A stretch of DNA of 64,000 bases from Bacteroidota bacterium (GTDB taxonomy: Bacteria > Bacteroidota > Bacteroidia > AKYH767-A > OLB10): the NCBI GenBank assembly GCA_016722525.1, contig JADKJB010000007.1, positions 248,001-312,000 of the forward strand, read 5' to 3'. The position numbers and the translations under genes are program-made. Positions 17,555-26,772 of this stretch are shown here, in pieces. Below the pieces are notes generated by a model. The model was not told the DNA's origin. It saw nothing but the letters and a program-made list of their open reading frames with translations, and made no database searches. Within the stretch, counting starts at the first letter, position 1, and every line of letters starts with the position of its first letter.

Positions 17555-19018
17555 TTATTTAAAATATCTTTGCAAAAAGTTTATTCCGTTCAATCGCATC
17601 ACCTTTTCCATCAAATCATTCACACTTATTTTATTGTAATCGTTTTTGATTGCATTTGGCTTTGATAAATAGTTATATGCATGTTTTGAAAGTGCTTGCT
17701 CGAGATCCGGGAATTGTTCGGCCGTCCAGAATCCATTCAATGGATCTACAATTCCATCATAATCAGTTCCCAGTGTGATGCAATTCCATGCAGGAAGATT
17801 TCTGCTGTCAAGCACCTCACCTATGTGTTGAATCTGATTCCACATTAATCGTGCATGTTCATGCTGAATTTCCCTCTTCGACAAATTACCCTCTGCCTTT
17901 TTGCGGGTGCCGTCATTGGCAATTCTGCGCTCATCCAGTTGCAATCCAAGAATTCCATTTGACCTTGCAATAACTTCAAGTTCACTATCATAAAAATTAA
18001 TGTCGCCAGTCATAAATTTACCGGCAGTGGCAGCATTTACATGAACAGGGACCTGAGGAGAGTGAAGTCCGTTTACAGCACCGTGACTTACTATAATTGG
18101 AATATCCTGATCCTTATATTTTATAGATAAATACATAAAATACTCAGCACGGGCTATCACGCTCATGTGTTTGATGTCAATTAAAATCCTTTTGCCGTTT
18201 GTTTTACTTAAAAGCAAATCCAGTACTTTCCAGCCCAACTCCGTAAACCCGGTGCCTAGTCCAACCGTTTGAGGAGAAATTTTTTGCAACGTTGAATTTA
18301 AACTTGTTGCATGTCCACATAAATTATTGAAGTAGTGGTGAGCAAAAGTCATGAAGAAAACAGGATGAGGCGAGGTCTTAAGTTTGTTTATCAATACTTC
18401 AATTGTAGCAATGCTTTTTAGTGGCTTTTTCAAATAGGGTGCGCAGTTAAAGATATGTGCACCTTCAATTGATAGTATGACACTAATTATTTCCGGATCA
18501 TTTGGTTTTAGATTTTCATTTAAGAGTTGATTATTCTGGATCTCTTCATAATTACTTACCAGTTTATACTTTGCTTTCTGACCCTCTACTTCAATTATTG
18601 CATCCGACTGCTTCACATAAAATAAATATTCTTCCTGCAGATCATTAAAATAGTCTTCCATTTTTTGAACGTAGTCGATACGCTTATCACTTAGCCCAGT
18701 AGCAAGGTTCGTTAACAAATCACTCACATCACCGGAGCCAAACTTTTTGGTATCTACAAAAGGTTTTTCAAGAGGATAAAGAGAAGCGCAAATGATCCTC
18801 GCATTGCCGTAGGTGAGAGTTGAAAAATCGCTTTGCCGAAATTTAGTGAGTGTTCCTATATAGTTGAGTATTTTATCAAAATTGCTCGGTGGATCATAAT
18901 GCCATATACAATTTTTATCTTTTCTGTTTTTTGAATTGCTACCAATTGTTTTTTTAAAACTGTGTCCATATGGCTTCATGGCAGGGTGACAATGGAAATC
19001 AATGTAGAAGGATGACAT
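17555..19018 (-). CDS. M19-like (renal/membrane dipeptidase family) metallohydrolase
   Basis: The open frame reaches a GTG at 19081, but the ATG at 19016-19018 (MSSFYIDFHCHPAMKPYGHS) starts directly before the first metal motif and is preferred, giving 487 aa. Family motifs in order are DFHCHPAMKPYG (HxH in place of the usual HxD), VILSIEGAHIFN with the bridging Glu, ILIDIKHMSVIARAEYF, IIVSHGAVNGLHSP, and CITLGTDYDGIVDPLNGFW with the late Asp. This fits a dinuclear-zinc dipeptidase fold. There is no signal peptide, whereas classical M19 enzymes are often secreted. It is the first gene of the accessory string and has a candidate minus-strand -7 box at 19092-19099. Substrate could be a dipeptide, including cell-wall D-amino-acid dipeptides; this is not decided by the sequence. 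Confidence 0.85.
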   Translation of the reverse strand: MSSFYIDFHCHPAMKPYGHSFKKTIGSNSKNRKDKNCIWHYDPPSNFDKILNYIGTLTKFRQSDFSTLTYGNARIICASLYPLEKPFVDTKKFGSGDVSDLLTNLATGLSDKRIDYVQKMEDYFNDLQEEYLFYVKQSDAIIEVEGQKAKYKLVSNYEEIQNNQLLNENLKPNDPEIISVILSIEGAHIFNCAPYLKKPLKSIATIEVLINKLKTSPHPVFFMTFAHHYFNNLCGHATSLNSTLQKISPQTVGLGTGFTELGWKVLDLLLSKTNGKRILIDIKHMSVIARAEYFMYLSIKYKDQDIPIIVSHGAVNGLHSPQVPVHVNAATAGKFMTGDINFYDSELEVIARSNGILGLQLDERRIANDGTRKKAEGNLSKREIQHEHARLMWNQIQHIGEVLDSRNLPAWNCITLGTDYDGIVDPLNGFWTAEQFPDLEQALSKHAYNYLSKPNAIKNDYNKISVNDLMEKVMRLNGINFLQRYFK

Positions 19019-19091
19019 GTTTTGAGGATTTTTAGTGAAAGACTTTTGCTGATACAAAATTTTTATTCGATATTTTTTCACATCAGGAAAC

Positions 19092-19099
19092 CAAAAATA
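19092..19099 (-). promoter_or_regulatory. Candidate Bacteroidota -7 box for the accessory operon
   Basis: The plus strand reads CAAAAATA, so the minus strand reads TATTTTTG, a perfect TAnnTTTG. Transcription would start near 19085, giving a leader of about 65 nt before the ATG at 19018. No good TTTG lies at the proper -33 spacing (the place is occupied by a T run), which fits an activator-dependent promoter. The GGGTAAAC dyad lies about 70 bp upstream of the predicted start, an ordinary activator position. Confidence 0.4.
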
Positions 19100-19152
19100 A
19101 ATGAGTACTTCACATTAAAAAATCTTTTCATCAAAACACAGGTTTCCCCTTA

Positions 19153-19164
19153 AGGGTAAACCCT
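19153..19164. promoter_or_regulatory. Palindromic operator candidate AGGGTAAACCCT
   Basis: AGGGTAAACCCT is a perfect 12-bp dyad with an AA centre. It shares GGGTAAAC with the dyad upstream of the eCIS structural genes (4322-4335). Both sites are followed on the plus strand by CTTTAATTACA, 22 bp on at 4346 and 31 bp on at 19185. Dyads of this size suit dimeric NarL-type regulators, two of which are encoded in this island. Binding is inferred. Confidence 0.45.
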
Positions 19165-19173
19165 GAGACATTT

Positions 19174-19213
19174 TGTCAGTGTCCCTTTAATTACAATTTT
19201 TGAATGTCAGTGT
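19174..19213. promoter_or_regulatory. Direct repeat TGTCAGTGT spaced three helical turns
   Basis: TGTCAGTGT occurs at 19174-19182 and again at 19205-19213, a 31-bp start-to-start distance that puts both copies on the same face of the helix. Both lie in the divergent control region. The word is a possible binding site for either response regulator. No other evidence supports function. Confidence 0.3.
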
Positions 19214-19493
19214 TTTTTTGAGTTAACTGCCTGTTAAATATTCTGTTAAAGCTGAAAATGCCGTTCTCTAAAAAGTTTTCCTTTCCTGCCTGTTCGCTTA
19301 TATACTATTAATTATCAACCTGTTATGAGCAATTAAAATATTGTCAGTTCATTTTTTTGGAATTCTTCAGTTTTCTTCTATATTTACTGCATTATTGATG
19401 ATTTCCACACTGTCGATTGGCTATCCCCCCTGGCCTTTTAATGGTGAGATTTTGATTATCTTATATTGTTTGCTGTATTAAAATAGTAATTTC

Positions 19494-20159
19494 ATGAAAC
19501 CTCTCAACATCATCATAGCTGATGATCATCCTCTTTTTAGAGAAGGGCTAGAAAGAGCCTTATTAAGAATTCAACCCGACTTTCAGATTTTCCATGCATC
19601 ACATGGAATTAAAGTCCTTGAATTGTTAGATTCAGAAGTAGTGGATATCATATTCATGGACATACGCATGCCTGATCGTGATGGCATTGAAATCACCAGA
19701 AGCATACGTAAATTCAATACGAATGTGAAAATTGTGGCGGTGTCGATGATTGATGACCGGGTTACTGTTATCAAAATTGTAAAGGCTGGTGCAAATGGTT
19801 TTCTGCATAAAAACACTGATGTAGGTGAACTGGAAAAAGCTATTGAAACGGTCATGGCCGGAAGGTTTTATGTTTGTCATGAAATCGCAGATTATGAATC
19901 TGAATTTCAAGATAAGGATTATGAAGTAGAATCAAATTCTCAGGTTTTATTATCTGAACGCGAAATTGAAATCCTGCAGTTGATCTGCAATCAATACTCT
20001 TCAAAAGAAATTGGATTAAAACTTAATCTCACCGAAAAAACTATTGAAACACACCGCAACCGTTTGATTCTGAAAACACGATCTAAAAATGTAGTCGGAC
20101 TGATAATTTATGCTGTTGAAAAAGGATATATTTTACCGGATCACCGCAGGAAAGAATAA
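19494..20159 (+). CDS. Orphan NarL/LuxR-type response regulator (paralogue of 4364-5017)
   Basis: This 221-aa protein has a complete receiver: NIIIADDHPLFREGLERALL with the acidic pair, the phospho-acceptor in IIFMDIRMPDRDGIEITRSI, the switch Ser in IVAVSMI and the Lys in GFLHKNT. The LuxR HTH is LSEREIEILQLICNQYSSKE with LTEKTIETHRNRLILKT, ending in NVVGLIIYAVEKGYI. The regulator at 4364 ends NMIGLVLYAIEKGFI and shares the HASxGxxVxELL segment, so the two are close paralogues. This one keeps the acidic residues that the other has lost. It is divergent from the accessory operon and no kinase gene is adjacent. The pair probably controls the eCIS island, one perhaps phospho-dependent and the other not. 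Confidence 0.93.
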   Translation: MKPLNIIIADDHPLFREGLERALLRIQPDFQIFHASHGIKVLELLDSEVVDIIFMDIRMPDRDGIEITRSIRKFNTNVKIVAVSMIDDRVTVIKIVKAGANGFLHKNTDVGELEKAIETVMAGRFYVCHEIADYESEFQDKDYEVESNSQVLLSEREIEILQLICNQYSSKEIGLKLNLTEKTIETHRNRLILKTRSKNVVGLIIYAVEKGYILPDHRRKE

Positions 20160-20207
20160 ATAAATCCGTAAATTTGTTTTTCATTAATTTAAACTAATAA
20201 ATCAAAT

Positions 20208-20623
20208 ATGCGGGAAGTCTTTCTGATCATTCATTTCATCGGATTAGCTTTGGGTTTAGGAGCCAGTTTTGCCAATTTATTTTGGGAATGATTATTTCGA
20301 AAATGCCACCTGAAGAAGCCCGTTCATTTGCGATGAAAGCGATGGAACTTCGAAAAATGGGCTATGTAGGATTATCACTATTAATTCTTTCGGGATTATA
20401 CCTGATGTCGCCGTATTGGAGAATTCTTCCTGACACACCACTTTTAATTGCCAAATTATTATTGGTTGTTGTTCTGGTAGGTTTAATTTCAGTAATGTCT
20501 AAAGCCGGAGATAAATTTAGAGCCGGAGATTTTTCACAAATGAAATTAATAAGGCCATTGGGAAGAATTGCACTGATTGTAACAATATTAATTGTGATTC
20601 TGGCAGTGGGTGTTTTTCATTAA
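20208..20623 (+). CDS. Small four-TM membrane protein, frameshifted
   Basis: An ATG at 20208 opens MREVFLIIHFIGLALGLGAS and then FANLFWE-stop. The continuing frame from 20282 encodes GMIISKMPPEEARSFAMKAM and three more hydrophobic segments (GLSLLILSGLYLM, LLIAKLLLVVVLVGLISVMS, IALIVTILIVILAVGVF). Adding one T to the TTTT run at 20280-20283 joins them as FANLFLGMIISKM, giving about 138 aa with four TMs. This layout resembles small CopD/DUF2269-like integral membrane proteins. The gene follows the response regulator but ends 11 bp before a convergent T9SS gene. The break looks like a missing base in a homopolymer. Function unknown. Confidence 0.65.
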
Positions 20624-20634
20624 ATATCTACCAC

Positions 20635-22806
20635 CTACATCTTCACAAACATTTGCCTCACCAAATTCTCACCATTCAAAATGCGCACTAAATAAACGCC
20701 ATTTAAAAACTGATTGCCTGCAACGATGAAATGAGATCCTTTTTCAGAATAGAAACTTTGCTTAAACACTTCCTTACCTGCTGCATCATATATAGAAATT
20801 AAATTTTCACCACCATTCATTCCTGAAATAACTAAATCGGCATTTGAACGAACAGGGTTTGGATAAATTTCAATTTCTGAATCTTCTGAATTGAATTGTC
20901 CGATTCTACAGGGAGGCGATACGTGAACATAAACATCTGAAGTGGTTTCTTTACATCCAAACTGATTCGTAACTACGGCAGAATATAATCCGGAAGTTAA
21001 TACAATATAGGACGTATCGATTGCGCCAGATAAAGCAGAGCCATAGGATTGCCATGAAATTGAAGTTAAATCTACATCGCTAACTTCCAGCGGTACATTT
21101 TCACCACTACAAATATAAAATGGTCCCGTAGGACTTACAGTTGGAGAGGGCGTTGGTTTTAAATCCACGTAAAGTGTATCTGAATATCTATGACAAGCGT
21201 AATTATCAACAAACACATAATAAACGCCACTAGTATCTATTGTATGGTTGTAGGAGGTAGCTCCCGAAATCCAGTCTCCTGAATTTATCCAATTTACATA
21301 GCCATTTGTATCACTGATTGAAACAGTCAACTGTAGCGAATCTCCATCACACAAATTTTGTGAGCCAGTGATTGATAAATCTGCTTTGTTAGGATAAATT
21401 TTTACTCCATAATCAGCATAGGGTAAATTTTCATGGTAGGTTACACCTGGGGTTGATGAAACCACCCGAATTCTGTAGGTACCATATGGAATTGAATCGG
21501 GTAATACTGCTGTTGCAGGATTGATCAAACTAATTGGATTTGCAAAACTTCCCGATAAATCAGAAATTTCTAAACTAAATTGATTCCCCGGATCAAATGA
21601 ACTAACTGCATTGGTGCAAAAATCAAATAATGTTGAGTTGCTTAAAAGCGTTCCTACTCCTGATATTCCACCCATAGAACCACATAGAACATTGGGATCA
21701 GATATGCCGCCTTGAGAATCGTTACGGATCAAGTTGGTATATATCGCAGCCTGAAACGGAGGCTGATCTTTTCCATTTAATTTTGCAACCCATATCTGGT
21801 CATCATCATATTGAAATGTATAAGGCTCCGACTTAATCCGAAATGGACATAATTGCAAGTCGTCTTTAGTCACATTGTAATTGTCACCAAAATATATATC
21901 TCCAAATGCATTTACAATTCCTTCGGAAGGTGCATCATCAAAGAGCCATTGCAAAGTGGTACCTGACTGATTGTACTTTAATATACTGTCGTTTCGGAAC
22001 TCATAAATATTACCATTATTATTTGTTTGAATGGTGCCGGTAATTGCAGGACGATTAAATTGAAAAATCCCAAACTTATCATATCGTTTCATTCCTCCAG
22101 TTGTACTCACATACAACCTGCCTTTTGAATCAACCACCTTTGGCCCTTGTTCAACAAGGGTGTATTTCAAAATTCCGGAAGGATTTAATTTTAATGCAAT
22201 TGAATCATTAACGAGATAATTATTTTTAGCATTATCTACAAATAGTTTATGCTCAAAGGGTGTTGTATACTGCCATGATAATAATCCGAATTTATTGTAG
22301 CGAACAACTTTGGTCCCTGTTGAAATAAATGCGTTTCCAACACTGTCAACTTTTATTTGATTAAATTTCTCGATTAGACCTGTTGCTCTGACAACTGTTC
22401 CTACGCTATCATATTTTATTAGGGCAAAGTCTTCGCTTATGTTAAAATTCCCAAATACACCGGACCAGATTGATATATCCAATAATACATACCTGTTTCC
22501 AGCAGAATCTGCATCCACTCCCAGAATTTCGTACGGTGAGGAATATGTTAAGGACCAAATAATTTGGCCATTCGGTTCATACGATCTTATCACAGTTTTG
22601 CCATACCCGAGATTAGGTATTTCAATACCAATGTAATATCCATTGCCATGCATGTCCGTTGATTTGAAAGATCCGTATGATCCATGCAGAACAAAAGAAG
22701 GGGCAAATGCCCATTCATAATATTGCGATTTTGCACTTCCATAAAAAAATAAGAAAAACACAGAGGCTAAAAGACACTTGGACCATAGAAGGTTAAAATT
22801 TTTCAT
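20635..22806 (-). CDS. Secreted T9SS type A cargo protein with Ig-like domains
   Basis: This 723-aa protein has a signal peptide (NLLWSKCLLASVFFLFFYGS, cleavage near AKSQ). Residues about 30-330 are repeated short blocks such as VRYNKFGLLSWQYT and KRYDKFGIFQFNR, resembling a beta-propeller built from SBBP-like repeats. Two Ig/PKD-like modules follow (DLSITGSQNLCDGDSLQLTV, and a second from PTVSPTGPFYICSGENVPLE). The T9SS sorting domain is at the C-terminus: IEIYPNPVRSNADLVISG, ISIYDAAGKEVFKQSF, NGVYLVRILNGENLVRQMFV. It should be exported by Sec, then T9SS, and attached to or released from the surface. The gene stands alone, convergent with the small membrane protein. Biological role unknown. 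Confidence 0.85.
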   Translation of the reverse strand: MKNFNLLWSKCLLASVFFLFFYGSAKSQYYEWAFAPSFVLHGSYGSFKSTDMHGNGYYIGIEIPNLGYGKTVIRSYEPNGQIIWSLTYSSPYEILGVDADSAGNRYVLLDISIWSGVFGNFNISEDFALIKYDSVGTVVRATGLIEKFNQIKVDSVGNAFISTGTKVVRYNKFGLLSWQYTTPFEHKLFVDNAKNNYLVNDSIALKLNPSGILKYTLVEQGPKVVDSKGRLYVSTTGGMKRYDKFGIFQFNRPAITGTIQTNNNGNIYEFRNDSILKYNQSGTTLQWLFDDAPSEGIVNAFGDIYFGDNYNVTKDDLQLCPFRIKSEPYTFQYDDDQIWVAKLNGKDQPPFQAAIYTNLIRNDSQGGISDPNVLCGSMGGISGVGTLLSNSTLFDFCTNAVSSFDPGNQFSLEISDLSGSFANPISLINPATAVLPDSIPYGTYRIRVVSSTPGVTYHENLPYADYGVKIYPNKADLSITGSQNLCDGDSLQLTVSISDTNGYVNWINSGDWISGATSYNHTIDTSGVYYVFVDNYACHRYSDTLYVDLKPTPSPTVSPTGPFYICSGENVPLEVSDVDLTSISWQSYGSALSGAIDTSYIVLTSGLYSAVVTNQFGCKETTSDVYVHVSPPCRIGQFNSEDSEIEIYPNPVRSNADLVISGMNGGENLISIYDAAGKEVFKQSFYSEKGSHFIVAGNQFLNGVYLVRILNGENLVRQMFVKM

Positions 22807-23016
22807 GTACTTTTCTTATTGATAAAGGGATAAATTTAATTAAAAATAATTTATATTCCAAAATTCCTAACCCAGTGGAAATTTTCTTGGATGTGTATAG
22901 GATTTTAAAGGCTTCGTTCCCTCATTTGTTAATTTCAACTAATATTCCTACTTTTAACTTCACAACAGTTAAAAAGCTTTTAAATCCTAATACTTTATAC
23001 TTATAATTCAACTACC

Positions 23017-26000
23017 ATGAAAATATTTAAAACACTTTTTTTGATCAGCGCATTTCTAACTTTAACATTCGCATGCAGTGCACAATGGAGCAAATTGCCA
23101 GGGCCAACGGGCGGTCCCATTTTCATGATTAAACAGGTTGGAAATGAAATCTGGGCGGCCGGCAAAATAGGTCTCTTTACCTCATCCACAAACGGACTTA
23201 CATGGCAACAATCCAACCTTATAACCGGTATGTGTCATGGTCTCGAAAGTTACAATGATACGGTGGTAATTTTGTATGTTGAATACCTTAGTGCAAATTT
23301 TAAAGCCTATACAAAATCAAGTTTTGATGGTGGACTTACCTGGCAACAACCTGTGTTTATAGATAATCCAACTCAATTGTACTCTGGCAGAATGTTCAAA
23401 ACAGGGAAGGCTCTTTATTATGAGAGAGATGGTATTTACTATAAATCAAATAATGGAGGAATGACCTGGAATTTACACATGTTTTTTGGCGGGTATGAAA
23501 TTGATAGATTTTACACCAATGGGATCATGGGAATTGCAACAGTAGATATGCCGGGACATTTAGGTTCTGTTTATTCTCTAAACGGAACGAATAACTGGAC
23601 GTTTCTTGATAGCACCTATAAGCCATCCTATATTTTTTGTAATAATTCGGAAATCTATTTTGTGGATTATAATTTTCAGGAGCACCTCAATACAAGTTGA
23701 TACGAACAGCAGATTATGGTGCCACCTGGGATACATGTCAGGCATCTATAAATGGCCCGATATTTAATTCATTAATGCATGATGGCAATTTATACGTCTA
23801 TGGAAATGCGGATACGCTTGTAAGTACTGATAATGGTTTTACGTGGTTACCGGGATCATTGCCCGATTATAGATTATGGCGACCCGGCGTAATTCTTCCT
23901 AATGGGAATAAAGTTGGATTAGATCTTAATGGTGAAATTTTTACATATTTCCCTTCCACCGGTGTCTCTGTTATAACAAATACCGGTATTGCAAACTCTC
24001 AATTTATCTCTATCTACTCTGATAACAATGTGCTATTTGTAAGCACTTACCGGGGTTTATTCAGAAGTACGGATGCAGGAAATACTTGGAATATTGTTTA
24101 TAATCAGCCTGCACATGCAATGCTTTTTATGGGGGATACGGTATTAGCCGTTCAAGCAATGTGGAATTCACGATTTTTAAGATCATTCGATCATGGGATT
24201 ACTTGGGACACATTGCCATTGCCTACTTATTCTTCATCCTTTCAAACTGTTGTTGCTGAACTAAATGGAAAAATCTATGTTTCGGGAAATGATATCATCT
24301 ACACGGATGATTTGGGGCTTTCCTGGGATACACTTCCTGAATTGCCAATAGTAATTGGAGGAACTTGCTTAATTTCTAATTATGAATTATCGGGAAAAAT
24401 TCAGGTAGCTTATGGTAAATTGTTTTGTGTTACAGATAATGGATATGTTTTTGAATTTGATTTCACTTCTCAAAATTGGATTTTGAATTCATGCTTTTCA
24501 TCAAGTGCTTTTTCACAAAATGAAATGCATTTAGCAGATGGCAAATTGGTGCTTTCCGGGGGGATGGGATTTTTTACGTCATCTGACTCCGGATTAACAT
24601 GGATAGAGTCAACCTATAATGGGGTTCCTCCCGGAGAGGCCCCGTTTGGGCTATTAAGCATCGACAGTGTCTGGTTTTCTACTGCACGATATGATGGAGT
24701 CATTTTCTCAACCGACTTTGGTCAAACCTGGGCAACTATAGATAGTGTGCCTGCTTTTTTTGCATTAAATCAAATGTGTTCTTTAAATAATGTGTTGTAT
24801 GTATTGTCATATTTTGACGGTGCGTTTCGCAGGCAAAATGTATTTTATTCTGTTTCCGGAAATGTATTTTATGATGCTAATAATAATGGCATTAAAGATT
24901 CAGGTGAAAATGGAATTGCTCATGCCTTAATTTCTACAAATCCTGCCTCCTATATTGCTTCAACTGACACGGCGGGAAATTACACTTTATATACTGATAT
25001 CAATGGATTAATAGAGGCTATTCCTCCTTCAACGTATACTACAGTCAACCCTTCTTCTTATGTTTCTTCAGGAACTGCTTCCGGTGTTGACTTCGGATTT
25101 TACATTGCTCCAGGCATTAATGATTTGCAGGCTGATCTTACGAACGCGAGTGTTTTTTCCCCGGGATTTAATACAACGCTAATACTAAATGCAAAGAATA
25201 TCGGTTCTGCAATCTCATCTCCGGTGTTTACTCTTTTACTTGATTCTAATCTAATCCTTGAAAGTTCTATACCCGCTCCTGCCTTAACAAATGGCGATAC
25301 CATTGTTTGGAATATGTCGTCAATAAATTTTATGGAAGAAGTTTCTGTTTCAGCAATTGTTAAAACAGATATTGGCACACCGTTAGGAACTCCTATAACT
25401 TGTTCACTGAAAGTAGAACCCGATATAAATGATGTAACTCCTGCAGATAATATATCTGTTATAAATTCCGTTGTCCTCGCCTCTTTTGATCCCAATGATA
25501 AAACATGTTTACAAGGTGAATTTTATTCAACGGTTCAACTTTCAAATAGTGAAGAGTTGGTTTACATAGTAAGGTTTCAAAACACAGGAAATCTTACAAC
25601 TTCTTTTGTAAATATTACTGATACTTTGTCAAGCCTTCTTGATCTGTCAACTTTTAGAATGGTATCAACAAGTCATTTGTGCAATTGGACTCTAAGCAAC
25701 ACTGGAATTCTTCGGGTAGAATTTAATCCTATCGCACTTCCCCCATCGTCAGTTGACGAACTCGCTAGTCATGGGTTTATTAAGTATGCGATTAATTGTA
25801 AAGAATCCGTAGTTGCCGGAAATGCTATTGCCAATCAGGCACAAATTTATTTTGACTTTAATATTCCTATAGCAACAAATCAGGTTGTTACTCTTTTACA
25901 CGAACCAGGCATTGTTTCTGTTTCTGATCCAGTTCAAATCACTGAGGAAATTGTTGCCTATCCAAACCCAACAAATAATTTCGTTAATTTTCATTTTGCT

Positions 26001-26192
26001 AATTCAAGTAATAACGAATCCTCAATTGTTAAAGTCTATAATATGATGGGCGCATTTATGTCAGAAAAAAGTGTCATCGGCAAAAGCGGGAAAATAGATG
26101 TGTCCTCTTTCCCTGCCGGAATATATGTAACTGTTATCTATAACTCTTCCGGAAAGCGATTGGGGTCTTTTCGCTTTGTGCGGGTAGATTAA
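23017..26192 (+). CDS. Large T9SS cargo protein with BNR-like repeats and SdrD-B domain, frameshifted
   Basis: Two open frames (23017-23700 and 23697-26192) make one protein of about 1058 aa if one T is added to the TTTT run at 23675-23678. The junction then reads FSGAPQYKLIRTADYGATWD instead of stopping at EHLNTS. The start MKIFKTLFLISAFLTLTFAC is a signal peptide. Many BNR/sortilin-like blades with S/TxDxGxTW follow (TSSTNGLTWQQSN, STDNGFTWLPG, STDAGNTWNIV, SSDSGLTWIES). Next is an SdrD-B-like module (VFYDANNNGIKDSGENGIAH), a DUF7619-like module (FDPNDKTCLQGEF, VRFQNTGNLTTSFV) and a sorting domain (VAYPNPTNNFVNFHF to YVTVIYNSSGKRLG). It is a predicted surface or secreted protein, sharing domains with the protein at 32468. 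Confidence 0.8.
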
Positions 26193-26353
26193 GAATTCAT
26201 TGTAATTTAAACCTCATGGTTCAAATTAGAAAATTCAATTTTCTAAGGTTAATTTTGAAATCTGGTTTTTGCAATTCAAACTCCCGCTTCTCAGGGTTTT
26301 TATGTAGTTAATCAGGGTTTTCATGTAGTAAATCTTCGATTTGATTGTTATCG

Positions 26354-26384
26354 TTAGGAATTTACAATGAACACGTTATCTTTG
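26354..26384 (+). promoter_or_regulatory. Bacteroidota promoter upstream of the 26431 operon
   Basis: A perfect -7 box TATCTTTG lies at 26377-26384. With a spacer of 19 nt the -33 region is TTAG at 26354-26357, one mismatch from TTTG. The start would be near 26391, about 40 nt before the ATG at 26431. Confidence 0.5.
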
Positions 26385-26430
26385 GAACAAAATTTCCTAA
26401 ATTAATCCACACCCTTTAAAACTAAATTTT

Positions 26431-26745
26431 ATGCCTACAGGACACGAAAATCATTACATCTCTCTTGCCGAAGCTGCAACTATGACTGCCCGCTTTCGGG
26501 AATCAATCACTCCGGGTAACAAAATAGCCGGATATTTCGGAGGCGACGCTATTCGCGAAATACTGGACCAGGATGGCTGCGTGGGTATGCGCTACTATTA
26601 TGGTTTAAACAGTGATGAAAAACCAGTTCTGATTCTGGTTGGTGTCACTGCAGATAATGACGATCTCTATCAGGGTAAACTCGCAGAAATGTCCTTGCCA
26701 TGTCCTGATTATTGCGCAACAGATAATCCTCTTAACAAAGAGTAG
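26431..26745 (+). CDS. Small uncharacterised cytosolic protein heading a two-component operon
   Basis: This 104-aa protein has no signal peptide or TM. It begins MPTGHENHYISLAEAATMTA with an SLxEAxxMTxRFR pattern, followed by AGYFGGDAIREILDQDGCVG, MRYYYGLNSDEKPVLILVGV and a Cys pair in SLPCPDYCATDN. I do not recognise a named domain. The pattern resembles small proteins common in Bacteroidota. It ends TAG TAA and is followed 27 bp later by a 7-TM protein, then a kinase and regulator. Sharing the operon suggests a link to that signalling pathway, perhaps as an output or co-sensor. That is inference. Confidence 0.65.
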   Translation: MPTGHENHYISLAEAATMTARFRESITPGNKIAGYFGGDAIREILDQDGCVGMRYYYGLNSDEKPVLILVGVTADNDDLYQGKLAEMSLPCPDYCATDNPLNKE

Positions 26746-26772
26746 TAACCATTTTATTTAATAACTGATTTA

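Larger units (their letters stand above)
19082..19493. other. Divergent control region between accessory operon and second regulator
   Basis: These 412 bp hold no gene I can support. They separate the minus-strand accessory operon from the plus-strand response regulator. The half nearer the operon holds the -7 box, a dyad and a spaced direct repeat, annotated separately. The half nearer the regulator is plain AT-rich sequence without a clear TAnnTTTG box. Confidence 0.6.

Noticed and set aside
1..19018. Type VI secretion system.
   Set aside because: The sheath and tube are of phage/eCIS type, and no TssB/TssC, TssJLM membrane complex or ClpV gene is visible.
20208..20623. Programmed frameshift at the TTTT run.
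   Set aside because: The sequence does not form an X XXY YYZ slippery site in frame, and similar breaks occur at other plain homopolymers.
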